From the NCBI GenBank assembly GCA_028687755.1, contig JAQTZL010000008.1:31406-95405 (forward strand): a DNA stretch of 64,000 nucleotides, given 5' to 3'. A program made the translations under genes and the position numbers. A model generated the notes under the pieces. The model worked only from the letters and a program-made list of their open reading frames with translations. It did no database searches and was not told where the DNA came from. Shown here piece by piece: positions 17,958 to 26,844 of this stretch. The first letter of the stretch is position 1. Each line of letters starts with the position of its first letter. The DNA comes from Candidatus Nanopelagicales bacterium. GTDB taxonomy: Bacteria > Actinomycetota > Actinomycetes > S36-B12.

Positions 17958-17985
17958 GAGGGGCACCGGATTTGCGGTGCCCCTC
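17958..17985. terminator. Hairpin terminator between the lipoprotein gene and tRNA-Thr
   Basis: An 11-bp perfect stem (GAGGGGCACCG at 17958-17968 with CGGTGCCCCTC at 17975-17985) and a six-base loop. It lies 19 bases after the lipoprotein stop and 11 bases from the 3' end of the opposite-strand tRNA, so it can end both transcripts. Confidence 0.8.
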
Positions 17986-17996
17986 ATTCATTGCAG

Positions 17997-18069
17997 AGCC
18001 CCCAGTCGGAATCGAACCAACGACATCCTCATTACAAGTGAGGTGCTCTACCAACTGAGCTATAGGGGC
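17997..18069 (-). tRNA. tRNA-Thr (anticodon TGT)
   Basis: A complete 73-base cloverleaf. The acceptor arm GCCCCTA pairs with TGGGGGC, the D loop reads AGCTCAGTTGGTAGAGC, the anticodon stem CCTCA/TGAGG encloses the loop CTTGTAA with anticodon TGT, and the T loop is GGTTCGATTCC. The discriminator base is T. CCA is not encoded. It reads ACA (and related) threonine codons. Confidence 0.95.
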
Positions 18070-18310
18070 AGGCTGATAAGTCTAGAAGAGTGCTCGCAGG
18101 GACGTGATTCGCCCTCAGAATCGGGGTTTATAGGGGGAGTTGTCGCGATCACAACGTTTACATGGGATCAGGCGCGAAAGTAACGATTTGGCTGGTTTCG
18201 GAAAAAGATTCTTCAACTCTTCCCATTGCGGCAACTTGATGTATATATTCACGCCACAGGCGAAAGACCCAAGGCAGCGACCCCCGTCGTTGCTAACAAC
18301 CGGAGGAATA
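18070..18310 (+). other. Non-coding stretch and leader of the secreted-protein gene
   Basis: No gene is seen here. A candidate -10 element TATATT lies at about 18243-18248 (GATGTATATATTC). Downstream, GCAGCGAC (18274-18281) and GTCGTTGC (18286-18293) form an 8-bp stem with one G-T pair, just before the ribosome-binding site GGAGGA. The segment CAGGCGAAAGACCCAAGGC ahead of it looks structured, but I could not match it to a known riboswitch class. Confidence 0.35.
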
Positions 18311-18763
18311 ATGAAGAAGACTCTTATCGGCGCAGCAGCTCTTGGCATGGTTGCAGCAGCAGCTCTCGTTGCAGCACCAGCACAGGCAGCTACCTCGAAC
18401 GTCAACGTTCAGGTCAAGCTCGTCGACTCATCAATCTTGGCATCAGACGGTGTGCCAGCAGCGAAGACTGCTTGCGTGACCGAAGATGGCCCAGCAGCAG
18501 GCGCAACTTTGAAGACCCCAATCGTGTTCAAGGACAAGTCAGGCAAGGTTGTTGGCACCGGCAAGGTAACTAAGGTCAGCCTTACTTACGCAGGTGGCGA
18601 CTTCGCAGGCTTCTTTACCTGCACCGTGTCAGGCGTTGTCAGGGTTGACACTGCAAAGGCAGCAACCGTGACTGTGGGCAAGACCGCTCCAGTCAAGGTC
18701 ACCGCAGCTGGCATCACGAAGGACAAGAACTTCGTGAAGATCGAACTCTCAGCAGCTGAGTAA
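18311..18763 (+). CDS. Secreted protein of unknown function
   Basis: A 150-residue protein with a classic signal peptide (MKKTLIGAAALGMVAAAAL, cleavage near AQAA at residues 24-27). The mature part is small, beta-rich and Lys/Thr/Val-rich, with two Cys (KTACVTED and FFTCTVSG) that may form a disulfide bond. GGAGGA is well placed before ATG at 18311, and codons are strongly biased to GCA, GTC and AAG, which suggests high expression. A strong terminator follows. No family is recognised. Confidence 0.75.
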   Translation: MKKTLIGAAALGMVAAAALVAAPAQAATSNVNVQVKLVDSSILASDGVPAAKTACVTEDGPAAGATLKTPIVFKDKSGKVVGTGKVTKVSLTYAGGDFAGFFTCTVSGVVRVDTAKAATVTVGKTAPVKVTAAGITKDKNFVKIELSAAE

Positions 18764-18778
18764 TTCTCGACGCTGAAA

Positions 18779-18810
18779 TCCCCCTGTCGACCTTAGGGTT
18801 GGCAGGGGGA
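18779..18810 (+). terminator. Hairpin terminator after the secreted-protein gene
   Basis: A 14-bp stem (18779-18792 with 18797-18810, two G-T pairs) closes a TTAG loop and is followed by TTGTCGTTTTC. It lies 16 bases after the stop codon. Confidence 0.8.
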
Positions 18811-18936
18811 TTGTCGTTTTCGTGAGGGGATTTCGCTTTCAGCGGATCTTCGCGTACCTTAAAAGGGTCATCAACCGATGACTGGGAGCTTTAGAGCTCA
18901 CGAGCGAGTCTTGATCTTTCGCGGCCAACTGTCGCC

Positions 18937-18964
18937 ATTCGAGACACGCAAATTCGTCTCGAAT
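18937..18964 (+). promoter_or_regulatory. Leader hairpin at the start of the DEAD-box helicase gene
   Basis: ATTCGAGAC (18937-18945) and GTCTCGAAT (18956-18964) form a perfect 9-bp stem with a ten-base loop. The right arm includes the first two bases of the ATG at 18963, so this start is hidden when folded and the ATG at 18981 is more likely used. Leader structures that sense temperature or helicase activity are known for other DEAD-box genes; that role here is inferred. Confidence 0.45.
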
Positions 18965-18980
18965 GAGAGTTGTGTTTGTT

Positions 18981-21116
18981 ATGCCTACTTCCCCTGCCTC
19001 AAATCCTTCGTTCACCGATCTTGGTGTTGACCCAGCCTTCGCGTCGGCTCTGGCCCGCCAAGGAATCATGGAACCGTTCGCAATTCAGGTAGCAACATTG
19101 CCTGACGCAATTGCTGGTCGTGATGTCCTGGCCCGTGCCCAAACAGGATCAGGAAAGACCCTTGCCTTCGGCCTCGCGGCGCTGACCAACTTGCTTGGTA
19201 AGACCGCGCATCGCCGTCAGCCACTCAGCTTGATTTTGGTGCCTACCCGCGAGTTGGCAATGCAGGTCAATGACACACTTCGCCCAATTGCAGATGCTGC
19301 TGAACTTCGCTTGCGTCTCATCGCCGGCGGTATGCCATACGCAAAGCAGATCGATGCACTTGATCGTGGTGTGCACATGCTCGTTGCAACGCCAGGTCGT
19401 TTGATGGACCTTGCGGACCGTGGATCCGTTGACTTAAGCAGTGTTGAAATCACGGTGCTTGATGAAGCTGACCAGATGGCAGACATGGGCTTCATGCCAA
19501 TCGTCCGTGAAATCTTGGACCTCACCAAGCCAGGAAGTCAGCGCTTGTTGTTCAGTGCGACGCTTGATGGCGACGTTGATGCTTTGCGCAAGGCATACAT
19601 GAACAATCCTGTTACCCATTCCCTCGCACCATCGTCTGCATCCGTTGACACGATGGAGCATCACGTTCTTCTCGTGCACCCGATGGACAAAGAACTCATC
19701 ACCACGCAGATTGCTGCACGCGAAGGTCGCACGATTTTGTTCGCACGCACCCAAGCTGGTGTAGATCGCATCGCTGATCACTTGCAGTCACAAGGTGTTG
19801 CCGCTGGCGCACTTCATGGTGGCAAGACTCAAGCAGTGCGTACTCGCACCTTGGATGCATTTAAGAATGGCGTGACTCCAGTGCTTGTTGCAACGGACGT
19901 TGCAGCTCGCGGTATTCACGTCGATGGAATTTCTTTGGTTCTACACGTTGACGCTCCAAGTGATCCAAAGGATTACTTGCACCGTGCCGGTCGCACGGCT
20001 CGCGCAGGTGAGTCCGGCACCGTTGTCATCCTCGCCGCTCCAAAGCAACAGCGCACAGTTTCGGCACTTACTTCACGCGCGGGCGTTGACCCAGATGTAA
20101 AGCGCGTTCGCCCAATGGATCAGCACTTGGTTGAAGTAACAGGTGCGCGCGAACCTTCAGGTGAGCCTTGGTTCCCACCACGCGAGCCTGCTCGCGGTGG
20201 TCGCGGTGGTTCACGTTATGGCAGTGGTGGCGGCGATCGTGGCCGCTCATCAGGTGGGCGCTCAGATCGCGGACCACGTCGTGATGATCGCGCACCACGT
20301 TCTTTTGATGACCGCCCTGCACGTTCATACGAAGATCGCCCAGCGCGCACGTACAACGATCGCCCACCACGTTCTTTTGATGATCGTGCTCCGCGTCGTG
20401 ATGACCGTGCACCACGTTCTTTTGATGATCGTGCTCCGCGTCGTGATGACCGTGCACCACGTTCTTTTGATGATCGTGCTCCGCGTCGTGATGACCGCGC
20501 ACCACGTTCTTTTGATGATCGTGCTCCGCGTCGTGATGACCGCGCACCACGTTCTTTTGATGATCGTGCTCCGCGTCGTGATGACCGCGCACCACGTTCT
20601 TTTGATGATCGTGCTCCGCGCAAGTTCGATGATCGCCCAGCTCGCTCGAGCAACGATCGTCCGGCGCGTTCTTACGATGATCGTGCTCCGCGTCGTGACG
20701 ATCGCGCACCACGCAATTTCGATGATCGCGGACCTCGTAAGTTCGATGATCGCGCTCCACGTAAATTTGATGATCGCCCGGCTCGCTCGAGCAGTGATCG
20801 CCCAGCTCGTACATATAACGATCGTCCAGCACGTTCATACGATGATCGTGCTCCGCGTCGTGATGACCGTGCACCACGTTCATTCGATGATCGTGCTCCG
20901 CGCAAGTTCGATGATCGTCCTGCTCGCTCGAGCAGTGATCGCCCTGCGCGTTCATATGACGATCGCCCAGCTCGTTCAGGTGCAGGCGCACCAAAGCGTG
21001 CCGACAAGCCTCGTCATGGGTCAGTTGCGCGTAAAGCAGCAGCCGGTGGGCGTCCAGCAAAGAGTGGCCCAGCAAAGCGCAAGGGCGCGCCAGCAAGTGC
21101 TCGCAAGGGTCGCTAA
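18981..21116 (+). CDS. DEAD-box RNA helicase with long repetitive RD-rich tail
   Basis: A 711-residue helicase. Core motifs are in order: FAIQ Q-motif, AQTGSGKT (residues 53-60), PTRELA, TPGR, DEAD (VLDEADQM), SAT, ARGIHVDG and HRAGRTAR. From about residue 395 to the end it is low-complexity, made of DDRAPRRDDRAPRSF-type units with alternating Arg and Asp, ending in a Lys/Ala/Gly-rich stretch. The core unwinds RNA (ribosome assembly, RNA decay or cold adaptation); the tail probably binds RNA and may drive condensates. It is longer than typical actinobacterial DeaD/RhlE proteins because of the tail. ATG at 18963 is an alternative start. Confidence 0.92.
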   Translation: MPTSPASNPSFTDLGVDPAFASALARQGIMEPFAIQVATLPDAIAGRDVLARAQTGSGKTLAFGLAALTNLLGKTAHRRQPLSLILVPTRELAMQVNDTLRPIADAAELRLRLIAGGMPYAKQIDALDRGVHMLVATPGRLMDLADRGSVDLSSVEITVLDEADQMADMGFMPIVREILDLTKPGSQRLLFSATLDGDVDALRKAYMNNPVTHSLAPSSASVDTMEHHVLLVHPMDKELITTQIAAREGRTILFARTQAGVDRIADHLQSQGVAAGALHGGKTQAVRTRTLDAFKNGVTPVLVATDVAARGIHVDGISLVLHVDAPSDPKDYLHRAGRTARAGESGTVVILAAPKQQRTVSALTSRAGVDPDVKRVRPMDQHLVEVTGAREPSGEPWFPPREPARGGRGGSRYGSGGGDRGRSSGGRSDRGPRRDDRAPRSFDDRPARSYEDRPARTYNDRPPRSFDDRAPRRDDRAPRSFDDRAPRRDDRAPRSFDDRAPRRDDRAPRSFDDRAPRRDDRAPRSFDDRAPRRDDRAPRSFDDRAPRKFDDRPARSSNDRPARSYDDRAPRRDDRAPRNFDDRGPRKFDDRAPRKFDDRPARSSSDRPARTYNDRPARSYDDRAPRRDDRAPRSFDDRAPRKFDDRPARSSSDRPARSYDDRPARSGAGAPKRADKPRHGSVARKAAAGGRPAKSGPAKRKGAPASARKGR
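20371..20620 (+). repeat. 45-bp tandem coding repeats in the helicase gene
   Basis: The unit beginning GTTCTTTTGATGATCGTG recurs at 20371, 20416, 20461, 20506, 20551 and 20596, exactly 45 bases apart. The units are almost identical in nucleotide sequence, differing mainly at one T/C third position. This points to recent slippage or unequal exchange. Each unit encodes 15 residues of the disordered tail. Looser copies continue to about 20970. Confidence 0.95.
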
Positions 21117-21165
21117 CTAGGCTCGCTTGCGCGAGTGATGAGCTCGCAATACGGCGGGAGCCTTG

Positions 21166-21927
21166 ATGATTAACTGGGTCGTACCTGAGCAAGTTTCAGG
21201 TTTGGCGCTGTGGCCGCTTGCGGTTGTTGTTGTCGTGCTGATTGCACTCAACATCATCAATCATCGGGTAGCGCCGCAAACCCATTACTTGTTGTGGGCC
21301 TTTGCGTTTGCCGTCGTCTTTCTTGCGATTGGTTTGCTCGATGGTTGTTCCTGGACCGATATGGGTCTTGGGAAGGGCTACTTCATCCCAGGGCTCGTAT
21401 GGGCCGCGATATGCATCGGCGCAATTGCGTTGGTCTATTTCGTCGGTTCACTGATCAAGCACACACGTACCGCCTTTCATGATGAGCGGATGGCCGATCT
21501 CAGTGCTCGAGGAGTGCTGTTTCAGTCATTGATTGAAGTTCCCCTTGGCACAGTGCTGCTCGAAGAGATCGCTTTTCGATCAGTGTTGTTTGCCATGTTG
21601 GCCCGGCGCTTTGGATTGACCTGGGCCATCGTGATTTCCTGCCTGGCCTTTGGCCTTTGGCACATCTTGCCTTCGATTGGCACCCATGAGCAGAACCCTG
21701 CTTTGGGGTCAATGGTCGGGGAGGGACGGCGCGCAAACATCCTGGCCGTGCTGATCAGCGTGATCACGACAGGGGTTTCGGGCGTGCTCTTCATTGGTCT
21801 GAGATTGGTCTCTGGCAGCGTTTTGGCCCCGATGGGCTTCCACTGGGGAACCAACGGGCTTGGTTATGCCTTTAGCTGGGTCCTGATCAGAATTCGAGAC
21901 AGAGGGGCAAAATCCGGACCTAAATGA
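21166..21927 (+). CDS. CPBP-family intramembrane metalloprotease
   Basis: A 253-residue membrane protein with about seven hydrophobic segments. The CPBP (Abi, Rce1-like) motifs are LLEEIAFRSVLF with Glu132 and Glu133 and Arg137, FGLWHILPS with His165, and the last motif GFHWGTNGLGYA. Such proteins are intramembrane proteases; substrates here are unknown. ATG at 21166 has GGGAG five bases upstream. It stands alone between the helicase and DUF3263 genes. Confidence 0.85.
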   Translation: MINWVVPEQVSGLALWPLAVVVVVLIALNIINHRVAPQTHYLLWAFAFAVVFLAIGLLDGCSWTDMGLGKGYFIPGLVWAAICIGAIALVYFVGSLIKHTRTAFHDERMADLSARGVLFQSLIEVPLGTVLLEEIAFRSVLFAMLARRFGLTWAIVISCLAFGLWHILPSIGTHEQNPALGSMVGEGRRANILAVLISVITTGVSGVLFIGLRLVSGSVLAPMGFHWGTNGLGYAFSWVLIRIRDRGAKSGPK

Positions 21928-21987
21928 CAACGGTGTTGTTTGCCATCTACGATAGGCACACTGTTGTTCGCATGGAAGGATTTCGGC

Positions 21988-22284
21988 ATGGACGCTGCCC
22001 GTCAGAGCTTTGGTCATCAGGCCACCGCACTGTCTGATCGCGACCGGGAAATCCTGGAGTTCGAGCGTCAGTGGTGGAAGTACGCAGGCGCCAAAGAGCA
22101 GGCCATTCGTGACCTCTTCGATATGAGCGCTACTCGCTACTACCAAATTCTCAATGGCTTGATCGATCAGCCAGCCGCAATGGAGTTGGACCCAATGTTG
22201 GTCAAGCGTCTTCGTCGCATGCGTTCATCACGTCAAAAGGCACGCTCAGCTCGTCGTTTGGGCGTTGAGCTCGAGTCACGCTAA
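21988..22284 (+). CDS. DUF3263 protein
   Basis: A 98-residue actinobacterial protein. The DUF3263 core reads LSDRDREILEFERQWWKYAG, then MSATRYYQILNGLID, a helix-turn-helix-like pattern, and the C-terminus is basic (RLRRMRSSRQKARSARR). It probably binds DNA or RNA; no targets are known. AAGGA precedes ATG at 21988. It ends five bases before the start of the binding-protein gene, so the two may share a transcript. Confidence 0.85.
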   Translation: MDAARQSFGHQATALSDRDREILEFERQWWKYAGAKEQAIRDLFDMSATRYYQILNGLIDQPAAMELDPMLVKRLRRMRSSRQKARSARRLGVELESR

Positions 22285-22289
22285 ATCCC

Positions 22290-23537
22290 ATGACTGCTGT
22301 GGGGGCAATGCGTAAAGCGCTCGTCAGTTGTGTCGGGCTCGGCATGGTTGCGGGCGTTGTGGTTCTGGCTCCAACCGCACAAGCAGCAAATCCACCAATC
22401 GTGGTGTGGGCTGACCAAATTCGCGCAGATGTATTGAATGCGCAGTTCCCGCAAGGTTTCCGCGGCACCAAAATCAAAGTCGTAGTCAAAGACAGTTTGG
22501 CTGCGATCAAAGATGAACTCACAACAGTGAAGTCTGCGGATGCACCGGATGTGATTGCAGCAGAGCATGAATCAACAGGCGAGCTCGTTGACGCCAAGTT
22601 AGTGCGAAGCCTTGTACTTGGTAGCGATCGCATCTCTGTGTTTCCACCCAATGTGTTATCGGGTTTCCGTTATAACGGCAAGATCTTTGGCGTACCAGTG
22701 CAATTTGAAAACCTTGCAATGGTGACCAACGTGAGTCTGGTGCCAAAGCAACCACAAGACTTCAAAAAAGTTGTTGCGATTGCAACCCGCTTGATGAAAA
22801 ACAAGAAAGCAACCGCAGGTGTTGCCGTGGGCCAGGGAGCAAATGGCAACGCCTACAACATGTATCCCTTCTTTAGCGGGCTTGGCGGCTATGTCTTTGG
22901 CAAAGACGACAAAGGCAATGCCAGCACCAGTGATGTTGGAATCGCAAACCCGGCCTTTCTTGCATATTCGACTCTGATTAAAGACTGGAACTCGGCACGA
23001 GTCATTGACTCATCGCTGAATACCCAGGAAGCCAAAGACGCTTTCGCCGCAGGCAAAGCACCGTTTTGGATTACCGGGCCGTGGGACCTCAACGCGATCA
23101 TCGCTTTACCTTTCGGTTACCGGATCACTTCAGTGCCGGGCATGGTGAGCGGAAAGTCCCCAGCACCATTGCTAGGGATGAAGGGCTTTATGGTCACGAT
23201 TTACGCCCAAGCTCACCAGGTTCGAAAGGCCGCTTCGGATTTCGTCGTTGAAGGATTATCGAAGGCTGGGATCCAGGCGGCCTTTGCCAACGCTGCCCGT
23301 CGGATGCCAGCCAGCAGTAAAGCGGTCTCGGGAGTTACCGATGCCCGCCTCAAGGCCTTTGGCGCTGCCGGCGCTGCCGGTATTGCGATTCCAAACGTGC
23401 CTGCCATGGGTGAGGTCTGGGCTCCTCTAGGCAAGGCCTGGGCGGTCACGACAAAGGGCTCAGGGGCAAAAGGGCCAGTACCTGCCTTCACCGACGCTCA
23501 AAACAGCGTGGTTCAGGCCATCGCTGCCCGGGGTTAA
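22290..23537 (+). CDS. Orphan extracellular solute-binding protein, maltose-binding (MalE) type
   Basis: A 415-residue secreted protein. After a short N-terminus (an alternative ATG lies at 22308) comes a signal peptide with core GLGMVAGVVVLAP and cleavage near AQAAN. The mature domain follows the type 1 sugar-binding pattern: VVVWADQIR, a hinge with DAPDVIAAEHE, IFGVPVQFENLAMVTN, KAPFWITGPWDL and GMKGFMVT. There is no lipobox Cys, unusual for a monoderm binding protein, and no permease or ATPase gene nearby. It may serve a transporter encoded elsewhere or act as a free binding protein. Confidence 0.8.
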   Translation: MTAVGAMRKALVSCVGLGMVAGVVVLAPTAQAANPPIVVWADQIRADVLNAQFPQGFRGTKIKVVVKDSLAAIKDELTTVKSADAPDVIAAEHESTGELVDAKLVRSLVLGSDRISVFPPNVLSGFRYNGKIFGVPVQFENLAMVTNVSLVPKQPQDFKKVVAIATRLMKNKKATAGVAVGQGANGNAYNMYPFFSGLGGYVFGKDDKGNASTSDVGIANPAFLAYSTLIKDWNSARVIDSSLNTQEAKDAFAAGKAPFWITGPWDLNAIIALPFGYRITSVPGMVSGKSPAPLLGMKGFMVTIYAQAHQVRKAASDFVVEGLSKAGIQAAFANAARRMPASSKAVSGVTDARLKAFGAAGAAGIAIPNVPAMGEVWAPLGKAWAVTTKGSGAKGPVPAFTDAQNSVVQAIAARG

Positions 23538-23582
23538 GCCCAATCTGGGCCACTTCGCCCCTGGCGAAACCGGGAAATCTTA

Positions 23583-23609
23583 TTTGCACTCTCAGGGTCC
23601 GAGTGCTAA
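23583..23609 (+). promoter_or_regulatory. CIRCE element 1 overlapping the groEL promoter
   Basis: TTTGCACTC-N9-GAGTGCTAA differs from the consensus (TTAGCACTC-N9-GAGTGCTAA) at one base. HrcA binds CIRCE and represses chaperonin genes until heat stress. A candidate promoter is embedded here: TTGCAC at 23584-23589 and TAAAAA at 23607-23612, 17 bases apart. Confidence 0.93.
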
Positions 23610-25310
<1,701 letters not shown>

Positions 25311-25327
25311 TTCAACGCACAGCATTT

Positions 25328-25362
25328 CAACGAGCGGCATCCCTTTGGGGTGCCGCTCGTTG
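25328..25362 (+). terminator. Hairpin terminator after groEL
   Basis: A 16-bp stem (25328-25343 with 25347-25362, one G-T pair) and a TTT loop, starting 17 bases after the groEL stop. It is very stable and is followed by GCATAGGG rather than a clean T-run. Confidence 0.85.
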
Positions 25363-25376
25363 CATAGGGTCAGCAA

Positions 25377-25751
25377 ATGATCATTGCCGGAGCCTGGAGT
25401 AAAACTCCTGCAGCAGTTGCCTTGACGCTCACCTCACAGGTCAACGGCAAGAACCTCACCCTGACCGCGCCCGTTGACTCCGCCGATCTCACTATCGATG
25501 CTGCCGGCTGTGTACTCACGATGAGTCTGGGGATAGACAGAACCAAGACCGGCAACTTCCTCTTGGATCTAGGCCTGAGTGCATTCCTCTCCAGTTACGG
25601 TGCCAAGGAACTGATGTACGTGGGTTCAGGGCCTGCTGGAGTGGATCCACTGCTCGTGGGGGGTGTGGCCACCTCAGGGCGTGTTGCGGTGGATCTGGAG
25701 CTTGAACTACACCTCAGTGCCGGTCAATCCAGACGTCGTGCGCACTGTTGA
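25377..25751 (+). CDS. Unrecognised protein with a chimeric 3' end
   Basis: A 124-residue frame with AGGG eight bases before ATG at 25377. It encodes beta-rich sequence (VALTLTSQVNGKNLTLTAP, then SADLTIDAAGCVLTMSLG and GRVAVDLELEL) with no signal peptide or membrane span. A YceI-like barrel is a faint possibility, not supported by a clear motif. The last dozen codons run into the antisense of the tadA fragment at about 25720, so the original C-terminus has probably been replaced. It may be a real but truncated gene at the left edge of the mosaic region. Confidence 0.45.
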   Translation: MIIAGAWSKTPAAVALTLTSQVNGKNLTLTAPVDSADLTIDAAGCVLTMSLGIDRTKTGNFLLDLGLSAFLSSYGAKELMYVGSGPAGVDPLLVGGVATSGRVAVDLELELHLSAGQSRRRAHC

Positions 25752-25898
25752 CCAACACATCAGTCACTCCGGGCTGACGAACAAGGGCATCGAGGGGACC
25801 AAGACCCAAGTACTCCCGTCGCAGTTCTGCCACGAGCGACATGAGCGCGCCTTCACCGAGCACGATGCCTTCGTCGAGCAACGCTGCAGCCACTTCAG
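25722..25898 (-). pseudogene. Fragment of a TadA/CpaF-type secretion ATPase gene
   Basis: About 60 codons read RLPAEVAAALLDEGIVLGEG, LVAELRREYLGLGPLDALV, and VTDVLVNSAHDVWIDR, the N-terminal domain of TadA/CpaF (type IV pilus/Flp secretion) ATPases. The Walker motifs and the rest are missing, and both ends run into unrelated sequence: the 25377 frame at about 25720 and the DUF1905 fragment at about 25900. It is an internal remnant that cannot function. Confidence 0.75.
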
Positions 25899-25899
25899 C

Positions 25900-26265
25900 C
25901 GGCAAGCGGGTTCCGGTCGTCGTGACGATCAAGAAGCACTCATACTGGACTACGAGTGCGCCGTACAACGGTCGCTACCTGATTCCTGTGAGCACTGAGA
26001 ATCGTGAAGCTGCAGGCATCAAAGCCGGCGAGAGCATCACGGATGGATTGGCAGTCGAACCGGCCCCTCGTGAAGTCAGCGTCCCGGCCGACCTCGCCTC
26101 CGAGCTGCGGAGAATATGACGGCGAGAGACTCCTTCGCAAGCCTGTCCTTCAGCAATCATCGCGGCTACGTGCTGTGGATTGAAGATGCCAAGAAGGACG
26201 AGACCCGATCAGCGCGAGTGCTGAAGAGCATCGAGTCCCTTGAAGCAGGAAAGAAGACGCACTGA
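25900..26265 (+). pseudogene. DUF1905/YdeI (OmpD-associated) gene, 5'-truncated and frameshifted
   Basis: The first part reads KRVPVVVTIKKHSYWTTSAP and NGRYLIPVSTENREAAGIKA, a DUF1905 domain, and stops with TGA at 26117-26119. The next frame continues as TARDSFASLSFSNHRGYVLW and IEDAKKDETRSARVLKSIES, the usual YdeI C-terminal domain, ending at 26265. In intact relatives both are one protein, so one base has been gained or lost near 26105-26115. The 5' end is fused to the tadA fragment. An ATG at 26116 (ATGA overlap) could in principle express the second part alone. Confidence 0.75.
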
Positions 26266-26285
26266 GGCGAGCACACGATGATGTG

Positions 26286-26316
26286 AGAGATCTGCGGCAA
26301 CCAGTTCAGCGATCTG
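26286..26316. repeat. Left copy of the 31-bp direct repeat (3' end of asd)
   Basis: These 31 bases match 32531-32561 at 29 positions, in the same orientation. Read on the minus strand they encode QIAELVAA, the C-terminal end of aspartate-semialdehyde dehydrogenase. Beyond the repeat the sequence is only a decayed resemblance to asd. The pair brackets the ABC transporter genes like an att or recombination site. Confidence 0.75.
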
Positions 26317-26844
26317 CATTGCTTTGCAGCCACAAATGGGGGAATGCGATCGCGTTGTCTTCTGGACGAGAAGCAGATGAGCCGATGGAATGCGTGGATG
26401 GGCGGCGGTACGCGTAGATTGAGCGATACGCGTAGATTGTGTGTGAACTGCTAGCTTCACGCCGACAAATAGCTCGTGCAAACAGCACCACACCTTCACG
26501 AAGATCCCACGAGAATTCATTCCTCTACATAAGGGCTCCAGTTCCACGTGCCACATTCCATCTCACTGAAACAACTTCATTCACGGGCTTAGACATCCTG
26601 ATCCGGATCTTCATATCTGCTGAGATCTCTTGCGGTCTGTCGCTTGGCATTTCGCTCCCACAACGCTAGCGAATCCTCACTGGTCAGGAGGCAATCACAC
26701 TCGGGGCAGTCCCGCGCAAAATGAAATGTAAATCCGACATTCAATTGGCGAAAAGCGGTTGACGCTCACTCTCAGTGCACTCATACTATCAGTTCTGCGC
26801 TACCCAGAGAGGTGCCCAGTGCTTTCCGACTGAGAGGTGGCGAG
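26317..26844. other. Non-coding stretch before the ABC transporter, with short direct repeats and a candidate promoter
   Basis: I see no supported gene in these 528 bases. TACGCGTAGATTG occurs twice, at 26409-26421 and 26427-26439, an 18-base period. A candidate promoter for the transporter is TTGACG at 26759-26764 and TACTAT at 26784-26789 (spacing 19, longer than usual). The rest may be decayed coding sequence. Confidence 0.4.

Noticed and set aside
18070..18310. A known riboswitch in the leader of the secreted-protein gene
   Set aside because: CAGGCGAAAGACCC and the nearby stem look structured, but I could not fit them to a GEMM, ydaO, cobalamin or ZTP consensus, so only a hairpin is noted.
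20371..20620. CRISPR-like regular repeats
   Set aside because: The 45-bp repeats are directly adjacent with no spacers and lie inside a coding frame.
20068..21192. Long open frames on the minus strand and in other plus frames across the helicase tail
   Set aside because: They come from the 45-bp repeat unit, which lacks stops in several frames. Translations are His/Asp- or Arg/Ser-rich repeats with no start signal; the plus-frame helicase explains the region.
25841..26119. A free-standing gene starting at ATG 25841
   Set aside because: The first 20 codons are the antisense of the tadA fragment, and the DUF1905 part is cut off from its YdeI domain by a frameshift, so it is treated as a pseudogene.
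26209..26556. A 115-codon frame on the minus strand
   Set aside because: Only the asd-derived QIAELVAA segment is recognisable; the rest has no motif and no start signal.
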